A DNA stretch of 64,000 bases from Propionibacterium cyclohexanicum (GCF_900111365.1 NZ_FOGZ01000013.1:20292-84291); one strand, 5' to 3'. Positions 17,603-27,126 are shown, counted from the stretch's first letter. Notes: generated by a model not told the origin, from the sequence alone. Translations and numbers: made by a program.

Positions 17603-19525
17603 GTGACGTCCTTGCACCGAGTGCCCGGAAACCGGCCGGACATGTCCTGGGCGATCGACGGCGGCAGCCAGGAACGCGTGGTCCGCGCACGGCTGCTGGC
17701 CCAGTTGACGCCCTTGGGAGTCGTGGGCAGCTATACCAACGCCGCCGGCGAGATCATCGATGTGCCCACGGCCACCCTGGCGCTGGCTGCCAAGAACTTC
17801 GATCCGAGCGCTGCGGCGGCCGAGCCGCTGGTGTGCACTCCCGGGCACTTCCACCCCCGGATCTTCGGCACACTGCAGTGCGAGGACGGCCATGAAGTCC
17901 TCGTGAACGGCACGGTGGATCAGCCTGGCTACCACGTCCTGCACGATGAAGAAGGCGTGCGCCACCTCGTCATCTGCACACCGCCCAATCTGCGCACCCC
18001 CAAACGCGGCTGGGGCTGGCAGGTGCAGCTCTATGCCGCCCGCACCAGCCAGTCCTGGGGGATCGGCGACTTCCGCGATCTCGCGACACTGTGCCGACTG
18101 GCCAGCGACCAGGGTGCCGACTGCGTGCAGGTGTCCCCCGTCCATGCGGTGGCGCCAGTGAGCAATCCCCAGGACTCGCCCTATTCTCCGGCCAGCCGGC
18201 ATTTCCTCAACCTCTTGCACGTCGCCCCCGGGGAGGCGCCCGGCGCCGAACGCGTCGACCTGTGCGAGCTGTCTGCTCGGGGCCGACAGCTCAATGACCA
18301 GCGGCTCATCCATCGCGGCCAGGTGTGGCAGCTCAAGAAGCAGGCCCTCGAGAAGATCTGGTGGGCCAACCGGCACGAATCCAATGCTGAGCTGCGCAGC
18401 TACTGCGCTCGCCGGGGCAACTCCCTTCGGACCTTCGCGGTCTGGTGCTCGATCGCCGAGGCGATGGACACCGCCGACTGGCGCAGCTGGCCGGCCGAGT
18501 TGCACCGTCCCGACAGCCCGGCGGTGCAGCGCTTCACCCGCGAGCACATCGACAGGGTGCTCTTCTACACCTGGTGCCAGTGGGTCGCGGAGCAGCAATA
18601 CGCCCGGGCCTGTTCATCCGGAGTAGAGGTCATCGCCGATCTCGCGGTGGGCTTCGACTTCGACTCGGAGGAGGCATGGGCCTACCAGGACAGCTTGTCC
18701 TTCGATTTCGAGATCGGCTGCCCGCCCGACATCCACAATCCGGAAGGCCAGCATTGGGGCCTGCCGCCCTTCCAGCCCCAGCGCCTGGCCAGCAGCGATT
18801 TCGCACCGTTCATCGCGATGGTCCGCCAGGCATTGCGGCATGCCACCGCGCTGCGGGTGGATCACGCGATGCAGATGTGGCGGCTGTTCTGGGTTCCGGT
18901 GCACGGTGAGCCCGCCCAGGGCACCTATGTCAACTATCCGGTGGACGCTCTGCTGGCGATCCTGCGCCTGGAGGCCAGCCGCGCCAATGCCTGGATAGTC
19001 GGGGAGGACATGGGGACGGTGCCCAGCGGAGTCCGGCGCAGCATGCGCGACATCGGGATGCTCGCGAACCGCTCGGCCTCGCGGGTGAGCCCGGCCGAGT
19101 TCCCCGTGCTGTGCGTGGGCACCTCCGCCACCCACGACCAGGCAACGCTGGCCGGCCTGCTCACCGGTTTCGACAGCGAACAGTTGCGCCGGGTCGGCAA
19201 GGAGGCCGACTGGGGTGAGGTGGAGCATTCCCGCCGGGTGCTCGACGACTTGTCGGGCATCGATCCACACAAGCCACCCCACGAACTGACGAGCGACGAG
19301 TTGGGCCGCGCCGTGCTGAGACGCCATCAACGCCTCGCCGACTCCCCGAGTCTCGTCGTGCTCGCCTCGCTCGACGATGCCGCCCTGGTACGGGCCCGCC
19401 CGAACATCCCGGGCACGGTCGGTGACTATCCCAACTGGTGCATCGCGCTACCCGAACCGGTGGACGAGATCATGGCCGGCTCGCTGGCAGGCGAGTTCGC
19501 CGCGACGCTCAACGCGCGCCGCTGA
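17603..19525 (+). CDS. malQ: 4-alpha-glucanotransferase (amylomaltase, GH77)
   Basis: Transfers alpha-1,4-glucan segments in maltodextrin and glycogen metabolism. The 640-residue protein has the actinobacterial MalQ layout: an N-terminal extension to about residue 135, then the GH77 barrel with GWGWQVQLYAARTSQSWGIGDF, catalytic nucleophile Asp in LRVDHAMQMWRLFWVP, acid/base Glu in VGEDMGTVP, and the stabilising Asp in TSATHDQAT. The GTG at 17603 is the longest sensible start; an internal ATG follows 13 codons later. It is monocistronic, ending at a small hairpin before the convergent sigma-factor gene. Confidence 0.92.
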   Translation: MTSLHRVPGNRPDMSWAIDGGSQERVVRARLLAQLTPLGVVGSYTNAAGEIIDVPTATLALAAKNFDPSAAAAEPLVCTPGHFHPRIFGTLQCEDGHEVLVNGTVDQPGYHVLHDEEGVRHLVICTPPNLRTPKRGWGWQVQLYAARTSQSWGIGDFRDLATLCRLASDQGADCVQVSPVHAVAPVSNPQDSPYSPASRHFLNLLHVAPGEAPGAERVDLCELSARGRQLNDQRLIHRGQVWQLKKQALEKIWWANRHESNAELRSYCARRGNSLRTFAVWCSIAEAMDTADWRSWPAELHRPDSPAVQRFTREHIDRVLFYTWCQWVAEQQYARACSSGVEVIADLAVGFDFDSEEAWAYQDSLSFDFEIGCPPDIHNPEGQHWGLPPFQPQRLASSDFAPFIAMVRQALRHATALRVDHAMQMWRLFWVPVHGEPAQGTYVNYPVDALLAILRLEASRANAWIVGEDMGTVPSGVRRSMRDIGMLANRSASRVSPAEFPVLCVGTSATHDQATLAGLLTGFDSEQLRRVGKEADWGEVEHSRRVLDDLSGIDPHKPPHELTSDELGRAVLRRHQRLADSPSLVVLASLDDAALVRARPNIPGTVGDYPNWCIALPEPVDEIMAGSLAGEFAATLNARR

Positions 19526-19529
19526 CCGC

Positions 19530-19545
19530 GCCCCAAGCCTGGGGC
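19530..19545. terminator. Short hairpin between convergent malQ and the sigma-factor gene
   Basis: GCCCCA and TGGGGC arms enclose a four-base loop, five bases after the malQ stop and before the sigma-factor stop on the other strand. There is no T-tract, so it is a weak or bidirectional terminator candidate. Confidence 0.45.
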
Positions 19546-19573
19546 AGGGCCAGGGGCCATGGCCGATCCGGAT

Positions 19574-20368
19574 TCAGCCGGCCAAGGGCTCTGCTGGGCT
19601 GAGAATCACCCGCACCCTGGCGAGCACGCCACGGATGATCCGTGAAACCTGCATCTGGGAGACACCCAGCCGCTCACCGATCTCCCGCTGGCTGCACTCC
19701 TCCTGGAAACGCCACTCCAGCACCTGACGTTCCCGTGGCGACAGCTGGGCCAGGGCCAGGCGCAGGTCGTGGTGTTCCACGAGCCGTTCGGCAAGGTCCT
19801 CGTCGCACGACAGAGTGCTTGCCATGCTCGGCCCCTCGTCGTCGGCCGAATTCGCATCGAGCGACACCGGCCGGAAACTCGCCGACGCGGTGAGGCACTC
19901 CGCGACGCGGGACTGGTCGACGCTCAGCCGCTCCGCGAGCTCGCGGGCACTCACCTGCGAGCCCGAATGCTGCTCGACCTGCTCGCGCGTGCTCACCACG
20001 CGCGCCCGCAGTTCCTGGATCTGGCGCGGAGGACGGACCACCCAGCAGTGGTCGCGGAAGTGGCGTTTGAGCTCACCGGTGATCGTCGGGACGGCGAAGG
20101 CGCCGAAGGGAATGCCCTCGGACGGCCGGAACCGCCGGATGGCCAGCAGCAGCGCAGTGCGGGCCACCTGGATGAGGTCCTCCCGCTCGACGCCGCGGCC
20201 GAAATAGCGCGAGGCCAGCGCATCGGCCAGGGGCAGATTGACGGTGACGAGTTCAGCGATGACGGGCTCGCGGCTACTCTCGTCACTTTCCCTCAGCCGA
20301 GCGAAAAGTCGCGCGGTGAGTTCTTCTCGATGGGACACAGCAGTGGACGGTGCAACACCACGTGACAT
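19574..20368 (-). CDS. RNA polymerase sigma factor, SigB/SigF (stress-type) family
   Basis: A 264-residue sigma-70-family protein with region 2 (VNLPLADALASRYFGRGVEREDLIQVARTALLLAIRRF, about 43-80), a PPRQIQELRARV segment starting region 3, and a region 4 helix-turn-helix near the C-terminus (CSQREIGERLGVSQMQVSRIIRGVL). The pattern is that of the SigB/SigF/SigG general-stress group. The ATG at 20368 has a good AGGAG ribosome-binding site. No anti-sigma (RsbW) or anti-anti-sigma gene is adjacent, which is unusual because many actinobacterial copies are paired with one. Confidence 0.88.
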   Translation of the reverse strand: MSRGVAPSTAVSHREELTARLFARLRESDESSREPVIAELVTVNLPLADALASRYFGRGVEREDLIQVARTALLLAIRRFRPSEGIPFGAFAVPTITGELKRHFRDHCWVVRPPRQIQELRARVVSTREQVEQHSGSQVSARELAERLSVDQSRVAECLTASASFRPVSLDANSADDEGPSMASTLSCDEDLAERLVEHHDLRLALAQLSPRERQVLEWRFQEECSQREIGERLGVSQMQVSRIIRGVLARVRVILSPAEPLAG

Positions 20369-20739
20369 TGTCGCTCCTGTGCGAAAAAGCCAAGGTTCGG
20401 CACGTGGTTTGAACCGCCTTGACTCTGCCAGACTGCCATTGAAAGGCCTCCACCACAAGGGGTGCGTTAACACTGCCCGCGCAGCTGCGGACAAAGCGCT
20501 CCGCACTTCTTGCGCAGTTGCGCCTGGTACGCCGCTTATGCGGAGAGCCTGGGGGGGGCGGGTGTTTCGCTCCTGGCGAGCAGGGCTATTGGTCTCCATA
20601 TTGATGCACCCATGACATCGGTGCAGCCGAACCGCATCCAGACCCGCATCCGCACACCGAGCTCCAGAAACTCCGACGGCAGAAGTCCACGGGCCCAGTC
20701 GAGGCCGGACTCGACAGGGCCCGTGACAGGAAGGAAGAA
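20369..20739. other. Divergent intergenic region, sigma factor / alcohol dehydrogenase
   Basis: About 370 bases between divergent genes; it must carry both promoters. I see no convincing consensus promoter, riboswitch or repeat. An AGGAAGGA ribosome-binding site lies just before the dehydrogenase ATG. Confidence 0.5.
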
Positions 20740-21921
20740 ATGCGCGCACTCACCTGGCAGGGCACGGCCGAGGTCAGGGTCATCGAGACTCCAGACCCGG
20801 TCATCGAACGCCCCGACGACATCATCGTGAAGGTCACCTCCACCGCGATCTGTGGCTCCGACCTCCACCTCTATGCCCCGCTGACCCCCTTCATGACCCC
20901 CGGGGACGTGCTGGGCCACGAGTTCATGGGCACCGTCGAACAGATCGGTCCCGAGGTCAGCGCCGTTGCTCCCGGCGACAGGGTGGTCGTGCCCTTCACC
21001 ATCTCCTGCGGACACTGCTTCATGTGCACGCACGGCCTGCAGTCCCAGTGCGAGACGACACAGGTCCGCGAATTCGGCACCGGCGCCGCGCTCTTCGGCT
21101 ACACGAAGCTCTACGGTCGAGTGCCCGGGGGCCAAGCGGAATATGTGCGAGTGCCGTACGCCAACTACGGGCCGATCAAGGTCCCTCAGGACGGGCCGGA
21201 CGAGCGATGGCTTTACCTCTCCGACATCCTGCCCACCGCCTGGCAAGGCGTGAAGTACGCGGAGCTCGAGGCCGGCGAGACGCTGGCCGTCGTCGGGCTC
21301 GGCCCGGTGGGCCAACTCGTCGCCCGCAGTGCCCGACTTCTGGGGGCCGGCCGCGTCCTCGGCATCGACCGTGTCCCTGCACGTCTCGAAAAGGCCCGCC
21401 GAGCAGGCGTGGAGACCCTCGACGCCTCACAGCTGGACGACGTGCCAGGGGCGGTCCGCGAGCTGACCTCCGGGCGCGGCGCGGACCGCGTGGTGGAGGC
21501 GGTGGGCATGGAGGCGCACGGCTCGCCCCTGGCGCAGGCTCTGACCACGGCGGCGACCGCCCTGCCGCGCCGACTCGGCGAAACCCTGAGCAGCGCCGCC
21601 AGCATCGACCGGCTGGCGGCGCTGCGCACCGCACTGGAGTGCGTCCGCCGCGGCGGGACCGTCTCGGTGATCGGTGTCTACGGCGGAGCGACCGACCCGT
21701 TCAACATGAGGCAGCTGTTCGACAGGCAGATCTCCATCAGGATGGGTCAGGCCAATGTGCGTCGCTGGTCCGACGAGCTGCTGGGGCGGCTGAGCCACGA
21801 GGACGCCTTCGGCGTGGAGCAGCTGGCCACCCACCACCTGAGCCTCGATGAGGCCCCGCACGGCTATGAGCTGTTCCGAACCAAGCAGGACGGCTGTCTC
21901 AAGGTCGTGCTGAAACCCTGA
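20740..21921 (+). CDS. Zinc-dependent alcohol dehydrogenase, formaldehyde-dehydrogenase-like
   Basis: A 393-residue medium-chain dehydrogenase. Catalytic zinc ligands are Cys38 (ICGSDLH) and His60-Glu61 (GHEF); structural zinc ligands are Cys90, Cys93, Cys96 and Cys104. The Rossmann fold begins at GLGPVGQL (about 187). The long insert after the nucleotide-binding domain resembles glutathione-independent formaldehyde dehydrogenases, a subgroup that oxidises or dismutates aldehydes using bound NAD. The true substrate is unknown. An SDR gene follows 36 bases downstream on the same strand. Confidence 0.87.
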   Translation: MRALTWQGTAEVRVIETPDPVIERPDDIIVKVTSTAICGSDLHLYAPLTPFMTPGDVLGHEFMGTVEQIGPEVSAVAPGDRVVVPFTISCGHCFMCTHGLQSQCETTQVREFGTGAALFGYTKLYGRVPGGQAEYVRVPYANYGPIKVPQDGPDERWLYLSDILPTAWQGVKYAELEAGETLAVVGLGPVGQLVARSARLLGAGRVLGIDRVPARLEKARRAGVETLDASQLDDVPGAVRELTSGRGADRVVEAVGMEAHGSPLAQALTTAATALPRRLGETLSSAASIDRLAALRTALECVRRGGTVSVIGVYGGATDPFNMRQLFDRQISIRMGQANVRRWSDELLGRLSHEDAFGVEQLATHHLSLDEAPHGYELFRTKQDGCLKVVLKP

Positions 21922-21957
21922 ACGGTGGTTGCGCCCGCCGCTGGGTAGTGCTTCACC

Positions 21958-22836
21958 ATGAATCAGCACGAGGACAGGCAGCAGGGCTTCCCGGCCCAGC
22001 AACAGCAACCACCGGGGCTGACCGACCAGATGCGTCCCCGCCCAGATCATGGAGAAGAGTCCTACCGAGGCAGCGGCAAGCTCACCGGGCGCCGGGCGCT
22101 GATCACCGGGGGCGATTCCGGAATCGGCCGGGCAGTGGCCATCGCCTTCGCCAGGGAGGGCGCCGACGTGGCAATCGGCTGCCTGCCGGCCGAGCAGGAG
22201 GATGCCGAACAGACCGCGAGCTGGGTGCGCCGCGCCGGGCGCGAGGCGGTGATCCTGCCTGGCGATCTCGTCGACGCCGAGACCTGCACGCGCCTGGTCG
22301 AGGACACGGTGAGCGCGCTGGGCGGGCTGGACATTGTCGTGAACAACGCCGGCTTTCATCTCACAAGAGACGGCGCCGGCACCCTTGAGGGGCTGGACCC
22401 CGAGGTGGTGGACCGGGTACTGCGCACCAACATCTGGGCAACCCTATGGGTCATCCGGGCTGCGCTGCCCCATCTCGAGCGGGGCTCGGTCATCATCAAC
22501 ACGAGTTCGATCCAGGCATACCAGCCGGCGGGCGTGCTGCTCGACTATGCCGCGACGAAGGCTGCCATCAACTCGATCACCGTCAATCTCGCCGAGCACC
22601 TCGGGCCACGGGGCATCCGGGTGAACGCCGTGGCACCGGGGCCGATCTGGACGCCGCTGCAACCGGCCACCCGCGGCCCCGAGGAGATCGCCGAGTTCGG
22701 TTCCGGCACCCCGCTGGGCCGGGCTGGTCAGCCCGCCGAGGTGGCACCCGCCTTCGTCTTCCTGGCCTCGCAGTCCACGGCCAGCTACGTCTCGGGCTCC
22801 ATTGTTGGGGTGACCGGGGGGAAAGGCACGCTGTGA
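21958..22836 (+). CDS. SDR-family oxidoreductase, YghA/YdaD type (copy 1)
   Basis: A 292-residue short-chain dehydrogenase with an N-terminal polar tail (1-40), the nucleotide motif TGGDSGIG (50-57), NNAG (129-132) and the catalytic Tyr197/Lys201 in YAATK. This subgroup, often annotated as general stress protein 39, is frequently induced by osmotic or oxidative stress. A second copy at 37820 is highly similar and has nearly the same C-terminal motif NAVAPGPIWTPLQP. The two lie on either side of the heptose cluster. Substrate unknown. Confidence 0.85.
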   Translation: MNQHEDRQQGFPAQQQQPPGLTDQMRPRPDHGEESYRGSGKLTGRRALITGGDSGIGRAVAIAFAREGADVAIGCLPAEQEDAEQTASWVRRAGREAVILPGDLVDAETCTRLVEDTVSALGGLDIVVNNAGFHLTRDGAGTLEGLDPEVVDRVLRTNIWATLWVIRAALPHLERGSVIINTSSIQAYQPAGVLLDYAATKAAINSITVNLAEHLGPRGIRVNAVAPGPIWTPLQPATRGPEEIAEFGSGTPLGRAGQPAEVAPAFVFLASQSTASYVSGSIVGVTGGKGTL

Positions 22837-22870
22837 ACCGTCTGTCACGCTCGGCCGAGGACCGGACTGC

Positions 22871-23062
22871 TCAGCTTGCGGTGTTGCCCACGTAGCGCAC
22901 CGGCGCCTCGAGGAAAGCGGTGCGGCACTCGGGGCTGCACAGCCGGTAGGACTGGGCGTCGTGCTCCGCGGTGATGTCGGCGCCCTCGGGGATCTCGCGC
23001 CCGCACACCGGGCATCGGCCCTCGACAGTGTCGACGAGCGCGTTGTCCACCGTCTCGCTCAT
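22871..23062 (-). CDS. Small YHS-like treble-clef metal-binding protein
   Basis: A 63-residue protein with four cysteines arranged as C-P-V-C-G (17-20) and C-S-P-E-C (42-46), a typical zinc or iron treble-clef, followed by FLEAPVRYV as in YHS domains. It may act in metal handling or as a small zinc ribbon, but no partner is evident. It is convergent with the SDR gene and lies 145 bases from the ANTAR regulator. Confidence 0.6.
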   Translation of the reverse strand: MSETVDNALVDTVEGRCPVCGREIPEGADITAEHDAQSYRLCSPECRTAFLEAPVRYVGNTAS

Positions 23063-23207
23063 GGTGCCTGCCTTTCGATCACCGAGCCGCTCCCCTGCCC
23101 GGTGGGCGGGCTGCGGACTCGCATCGGTTGGCTACTGGTTACCCCGGCACGCCTGTGTCAATCGGAGTGCCGGGGGCGGCGGTGCGCGACGCGGCTCGGA
23201 CGGTGGC

Positions 23208-24302
23208 TCAGATGCTCTCCGGGTCGATCCCCTGCTCGACGACCCGGCGCGCCACCTCGCGAAGCTTGATGTTGCGGTTCTGGCTGGCCTGACGGAGCCG
23301 CTCGAATGCGGCGGCCGTTCCGATCCGGTAGCGCTCGACGAGGATACCGACGGCCTGGCCCACCAGCCGGTGGCTCTCGATTGCCTGTCCGAGATTCGCC
23401 TCGCGGTGAGCGGACATCTGCTCGGCGAGGACTCGGTCGACTGCCAGCGCGAAGGCCTGGGCAAGCAGGTCGGCGACGATCATCTCGTCGGGGCGGATGC
23501 GGCGAGGGCGCGGGAACTGCACCCAGACACGGCAGACCGACTTGGCGCTGTTGGGGACCAGCAGGATGCCGGGACGGGCATGGGTGGCATCGGCATTGCG
23601 CACCCCGACCAGTCCCTCGCGAATCGACTCGGGCAGGTCGGCCAGATCGACGACCGTGCCGTCCCGCAGGGCCACCGGCTGCTCCTCGCCGATGTTCAGC
23701 TGGACGGTACTGCCACCATCGAAGAGCACCCCGAAGCCGTGTTCGGCAACGCCGAGGACGGTGTCGATGTCCGCTGCTGCCACCAGATCGGTGCTGATCT
23801 GAGCCGCCCACGCCCTGCGTTGACGGGCGTCCCGCTCCCGGGTGACATCGCGCATCAGGGCCAGCACCCTCGCCTCGCCGGTCTGTGGGTGGGCGGCGTG
23901 GAAGACATCGATCTCGACCCAGACCTTCTTGCGCTCCGTCGTGAAGAACAGGAGCTCACCACCGGTCTTCGTGCCGCTCAGGGCCTCGGCGAGGAAGCTC
24001 TCATTGCGGGCACGTGCCGTCGCGTCCTCGGCCTCGGTGGGCCACCACGGGTAGGGCGGCTGCCACGGACCATCGGCGAGGTCATATCCCACCATGTCCG
24101 TGAAGGACTGGTTGGCTTCCACCACGGTGCCGCCGCGCGTGAGGACGAGCAGCCCCTCTCGCATCACCCGGGACATGACCCAGAACCAGGCAACATTGAC
24201 GCCGGTGTCCTCCTGGAGATTCGGATGCGCATCGACGAGCGAGGTCTGGTCCCCGATGCGAGGCTCCGGTAGGTCATCGTCAGTCGCTTGCCGCATGGTC
24301 AT
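23208..24302 (-). CDS. PAS-GAF-like-ANTAR regulator
   Basis: A 364-residue protein with a PAS-like domain (about 45-155, including REGLLVLTRGGTVVEANQSFTDMVGYD), a middle GAF-like region (about 165-275) and a C-terminal ANTAR domain (about 288-350, LGQAIESHRLVGQAVGILVERYRIGTAAAFERLRQASQ). ANTAR domains bind paired hexanucleotide hairpins in nascent RNA and act as antiterminators. The signal sensed by PAS is unknown. The start at 24302 is the ATG of MTMRQA; the longer upstream frame is composition noise. Confidence 0.85.
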   Translation of the reverse strand: MTMRQATDDDLPEPRIGDQTSLVDAHPNLQEDTGVNVAWFWVMSRVMREGLLVLTRGGTVVEANQSFTDMVGYDLADGPWQPPYPWWPTEAEDATARARNESFLAEALSGTKTGGELLFFTTERKKVWVEIDVFHAAHPQTGEARVLALMRDVTRERDARQRRAWAAQISTDLVAAADIDTVLGVAEHGFGVLFDGGSTVQLNIGEEQPVALRDGTVVDLADLPESIREGLVGVRNADATHARPGILLVPNSAKSVCRVWVQFPRPRRIRPDEMIVADLLAQAFALAVDRVLAEQMSAHREANLGQAIESHRLVGQAVGILVERYRIGTAAAFERLRQASQNRNIKLREVARRVVEQGIDPESI

Positions 24303-24448
24303 GGCATGTCCGCCCGTCCGTCCGTGGCCCATGCCCGGGGAGGTGACTGATCGGGCGGGTCGATGGCCACATCGTATAGCCGGGTCGCGGCGGGTATCCA
24401 TGGGCCCGGCCCCCACTCGAGGACCTCGCTTCCCCTGCGCCAGGGCCC

Positions 24449-25390
24449 TCACAGGACCCCGATGCCGAGCTCGGCCACAGCAGCGAGCACCTGTGAGGGC
24501 CGCACCGCCACGAGCGCCGGATCGGGCTCGGGCGAGTCGACCTCGCCGCGCCGCTGCGATTCGTCGGTGAGCACCCGATGCGGCCCCGGTGGCGGCCCCC
24601 ACCGGGAGGCCGGGGCAGGTCCGAACAGCACCACCGACGGCCGCCGGTAGGCGCTGGCCAGGTGTGCGACCCCGGTGTCCGCGCTCACGACGAGGAGGCT
24701 GCCCGCCACCAGGCCGGCCAACGCCGAGAGGTCGAGACGCCCGGCGAGCACCTCACCGGGCGGCAGGCCGGCGAGCCGGGCCACTTCGAGAGCCCGCGGA
24801 CGCTCAGCGGCGTCACCGGTGATCACCACCCGGTGTCCCGCCCGCGCAAGCGCCCCAGCAACCTGCCCGAAGTGCCCCACCGGCCACAGCCGGCTGGCAC
24901 TGCCGGCCCCGGGGTGCACTACGACCGCCCCGGGCACGACCAGGGATGCTGGGACATCCAGATCGACCTCCAGCGGATTCGCCTCGATGCCGTACCAGCC
25001 CAGCAGGCTCGTCCATCGTTCCCGTTCGTGCATCTGCTCCACCCATGCGGGCCCGTCCCAGGACGATCCGGCCGCCCGGCAGAGGTACCCGATTCGCCTT
25101 CGCGGCGCAAGCGCATCGAGCCGCTCATGGCTTTGGGGGCCCGCACCGTGCAGATTCACCGCGACATCGACAATGCCCGGCTCCAGCGGCACGGGCACCT
25201 CGAGCCCGACCATGTCGAGCAGCTCGACACCCCCGATGAGCTCCACGATCGGGGCCAGCCAGGCCGGCGCCGCCAGCCGGAGCCGGTGTTCGGGGAAGGC
25301 ACGGCCCAGCGCATGCAACGCCGGTACGGCGACGAGCAGGTCACCCAGCTTGAGAGCTCGCAGGACGAGCATCTGCGGTTGTCCAGCCAT
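24449..25390 (-). CDS. GT9 family (heptosyltransferase-fold) glycosyltransferase 1
   Basis: A 313-residue GT-B enzyme: MLVLRALKLGDLLVAVPALHAL at the N-terminus, HPGAGSASRLWPVGHFGQV for the nucleotide-sugar domain, and DTGVAHLASAYRRPSVVLFGPAPASRWGP at the C-terminus, the standard GT9 signatures. GT9 enzymes transfer heptose from ADP-heptose. It is transcribed away from gmhB, with 63 bases between the chosen starts. The ATG at 25390 is preceded by a GGAGGGA; a longer start at 25453 would abut the divergent gene's first base. The acceptor is unknown. Confidence 0.85.
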   Translation of the reverse strand: MAGQPQMLVLRALKLGDLLVAVPALHALGRAFPEHRLRLAAPAWLAPIVELIGGVELLDMVGLEVPVPLEPGIVDVAVNLHGAGPQSHERLDALAPRRRIGYLCRAAGSSWDGPAWVEQMHERERWTSLLGWYGIEANPLEVDLDVPASLVVPGAVVVHPGAGSASRLWPVGHFGQVAGALARAGHRVVITGDAAERPRALEVARLAGLPPGEVLAGRLDLSALAGLVAGSLLVVSADTGVAHLASAYRRPSVVLFGPAPASRWGPPPGPHRVLTDESQRRGEVDSPEPDPALVAVRPSQVLAAVAELGIGVL

Positions 25391-25453
25391 CCGGATCCTG
25401 TCCCTCCTCGACTGCGGCAGTTTCGCCCAGACCGCCCCGGGTACTCCCAGCAT

Positions 25454-26068
25454 GTGCCCAACACGCCCCTTGACCCCCTACCCCGCGCCGTGCTGTTCGA
25501 TCGCGACGGCACGCTGGTGGTCGACACGCCCTACAACGGCGACCCCGCTCGGGTCCGACCGATGGCCGGTTCCGCAGTGGCGCTGAGCAGGATCCGCACG
25601 AGCGGCATCCCGGTCGGTCTCATCTCCAACCAGTCGGGGGTCGGGCGTGGGCTCATCACCACCGGGCAGCTCCAGGCCGTCACCGAGCGGGTGAATGCCC
25701 TGCTGGGGCCCTTCGCGGTGATCCTCAACTGCCCCCACCGGCCCGAGGACGGCTGCCTGTGCCGCAAGCCCGCCCCCGGCATGGTCATCGAGGCATGCCA
25801 GCAGCTGGGAGTGAGCCCACAGGAGACACTCGTCGTAGGCGACATCGGCTCCGACATGGCGGCGGCGCAGGCCGCCGGTGCCCAGGGCGTGCTCGTCCCC
25901 AACCGAGTCACCCGCTATGAGGAGGTGCTCGCTGCACCCCGGGTCGCCCGCTCCCTGCTCGAGGTGGCCGAGCTCGTGTGCAATCCTCGGGTAGCTCACC
26001 GCGACGCACGCGAGGAGCCGACGCGAGACCGGCCTGCTGCCGCGCGCACAGCAAAGGTACGGCCGTGA
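25454..26068 (+). CDS. gmhB: D-glycero-D-manno-heptose-1,7-bisphosphate phosphatase
   Basis: A 204-residue HAD phosphatase. DRDGT near the N-terminus holds nucleophile Asp16 and Asp18, SNQSG is motif II, and GDIGSD (Asp130, Asp134) is motif IV. The zinc loop CPHRPEDGCLC (Cys93, His95, Cys101, Cys103) is diagnostic of GmhB and histidinol-phosphate phosphatase relatives. Neighbouring gmhA and hldE favour GmhB. The GTG at 25454 fits the family N-terminus. The stop overlaps the next start by four bases. Confidence 0.87.
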   Translation: MPNTPLDPLPRAVLFDRDGTLVVDTPYNGDPARVRPMAGSAVALSRIRTSGIPVGLISNQSGVGRGLITTGQLQAVTERVNALLGPFAVILNCPHRPEDGCLCRKPAPGMVIEACQQLGVSPQETLVVGDIGSDMAAAQAAGAQGVLVPNRVTRYEEVLAAPRVARSLLEVAELVCNPRVAHRDAREEPTRDRPAAARTAKVRP

Positions 26069-27126
26069 ACAGGGTCCTCGTCGCACGTCTCGACTCGCTC
26101 GGCGATGTCCTGCTCGCCGGTCCCGCGGTGCGGGCGGTGGCGGCTCGTCACCGGGTGACCATGCTGTGCTCACAGCAAGGCGCCCCCGCTGCGGGCCTGC
26201 TGCCCGGCGTCGCGCAGGTGCTCACCTGGCAGTGCCCGTGGATCGTGAACCCCTCCCCCGCGGTCAGGGCAGAGGATCTGGAGGACCTCGTGACCCGGAT
26301 CGGGTCCCACCGCTTCGACGAGGCAGTCATCCTCACCTCCTTCCACCAGTCGCCCCTGCCGCTGGCGCTCGCGCTGCGCCTTGCCGGTGTCCCCCGGGTC
26401 ACCGGTGCCTCGGTCGACTACGCGGGAAGCCTGCTCGACATCCGGCTGCGACCCGGCGAGGACTTCCCCGAGGACGAGCCCGAGCCCGTTCGGGCCCTCA
26501 CCATCGCTGCGGCGGCAGGCCATCGGCTACCTCCCGACGACGAGGGGCACTTGGCGGTGCGACCGACGGCCGAGCCCGCGCGGTGGGTCGGCGAGGGGCA
26601 CTATGTCGTCGTCCACCCCGGCGCCAGCGCCGCGGCCCGTACCTGGCCTGCGCAGAACCATGGCGAGCTGGTGAGCCTGCTGGCCGCCGAAGGCCGCAAG
26701 GTGGTGGTCACCGGCGGCCCGGGGGAGACCTCACTCACTGCATCGGTGGCCGGGAGGGCGGGTCTGGACCTGGGCGGCCGGCTCGACCTCCCGCAACTCG
26801 CCGCCGTGCTTGCCGGCGCCGACGCGGTGGTGGTCGGCAATACCGGTCCGGCGCACCTGGCTGCAGCGGTGGGGACCCCTGTGGTGAGCCTCTTCTCCCC
26901 GGTCGTGCCTGCGGTTCGCTGGGCACCCTATGGCGTGCCCGTCGAGCTGCTCGGCGACCAGGACGCGCCCTGCCGCGGTTCGCGCGCCCGCGAATGCCCC
27001 ATTCCGGGCCACCCCTGCCTCAGCGAGGTCACCGCACACCAGGCGCTCGCGGCAGTGCACCGGCTCATCGGACCGGGCCCTCGGTCACCGATGACAGATC
27101 CAGATTCCCTGGCAGGTGCACGATGA
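26065..27126 (+). CDS. GT9 family (heptosyltransferase-fold) glycosyltransferase 2
   Basis: A 353-residue GT-B protein starting VNRVLVARLDSLGDVLLAGPAVRAV, with VHPGASAAARTWPAQNHGELVSLL and GNTGPAHLAAAVGTPVVSLFSPVVPAVRW, all GT9 hallmarks. It has a cysteine-containing tail (CRGSRARECPIPGHPCL) common in heptosyltransferases. The GTG start overlaps the gmhB stop and its own stop overlaps the next start, placing it firmly in the heptose operon. It probably adds a heptose to a growing glycan; donor stereochemistry and acceptor are unknown. Confidence 0.87.
   Translation: MNRVLVARLDSLGDVLLAGPAVRAVAARHRVTMLCSQQGAPAAGLLPGVAQVLTWQCPWIVNPSPAVRAEDLEDLVTRIGSHRFDEAVILTSFHQSPLPLALALRLAGVPRVTGASVDYAGSLLDIRLRPGEDFPEDEPEPVRALTIAAAAGHRLPPDDEGHLAVRPTAEPARWVGEGHYVVVHPGASAAARTWPAQNHGELVSLLAAEGRKVVVTGGPGETSLTASVAGRAGLDLGGRLDLPQLAAVLAGADAVVVGNTGPAHLAAAVGTPVVSLFSPVVPAVRWAPYGVPVELLGDQDAPCRGSRARECPIPGHPCLSEVTAHQALAAVHRLIGPGPRSPMTDPDSLAGAR

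Noticed and set aside
25454..26068. Histidinol-phosphate phosphatase (HisB-N) identity for the HAD gene
   Set aside because: The same zinc-loop fold occurs in both, but there is no histidine gene nearby and gmhA and hldE are in the same operon.
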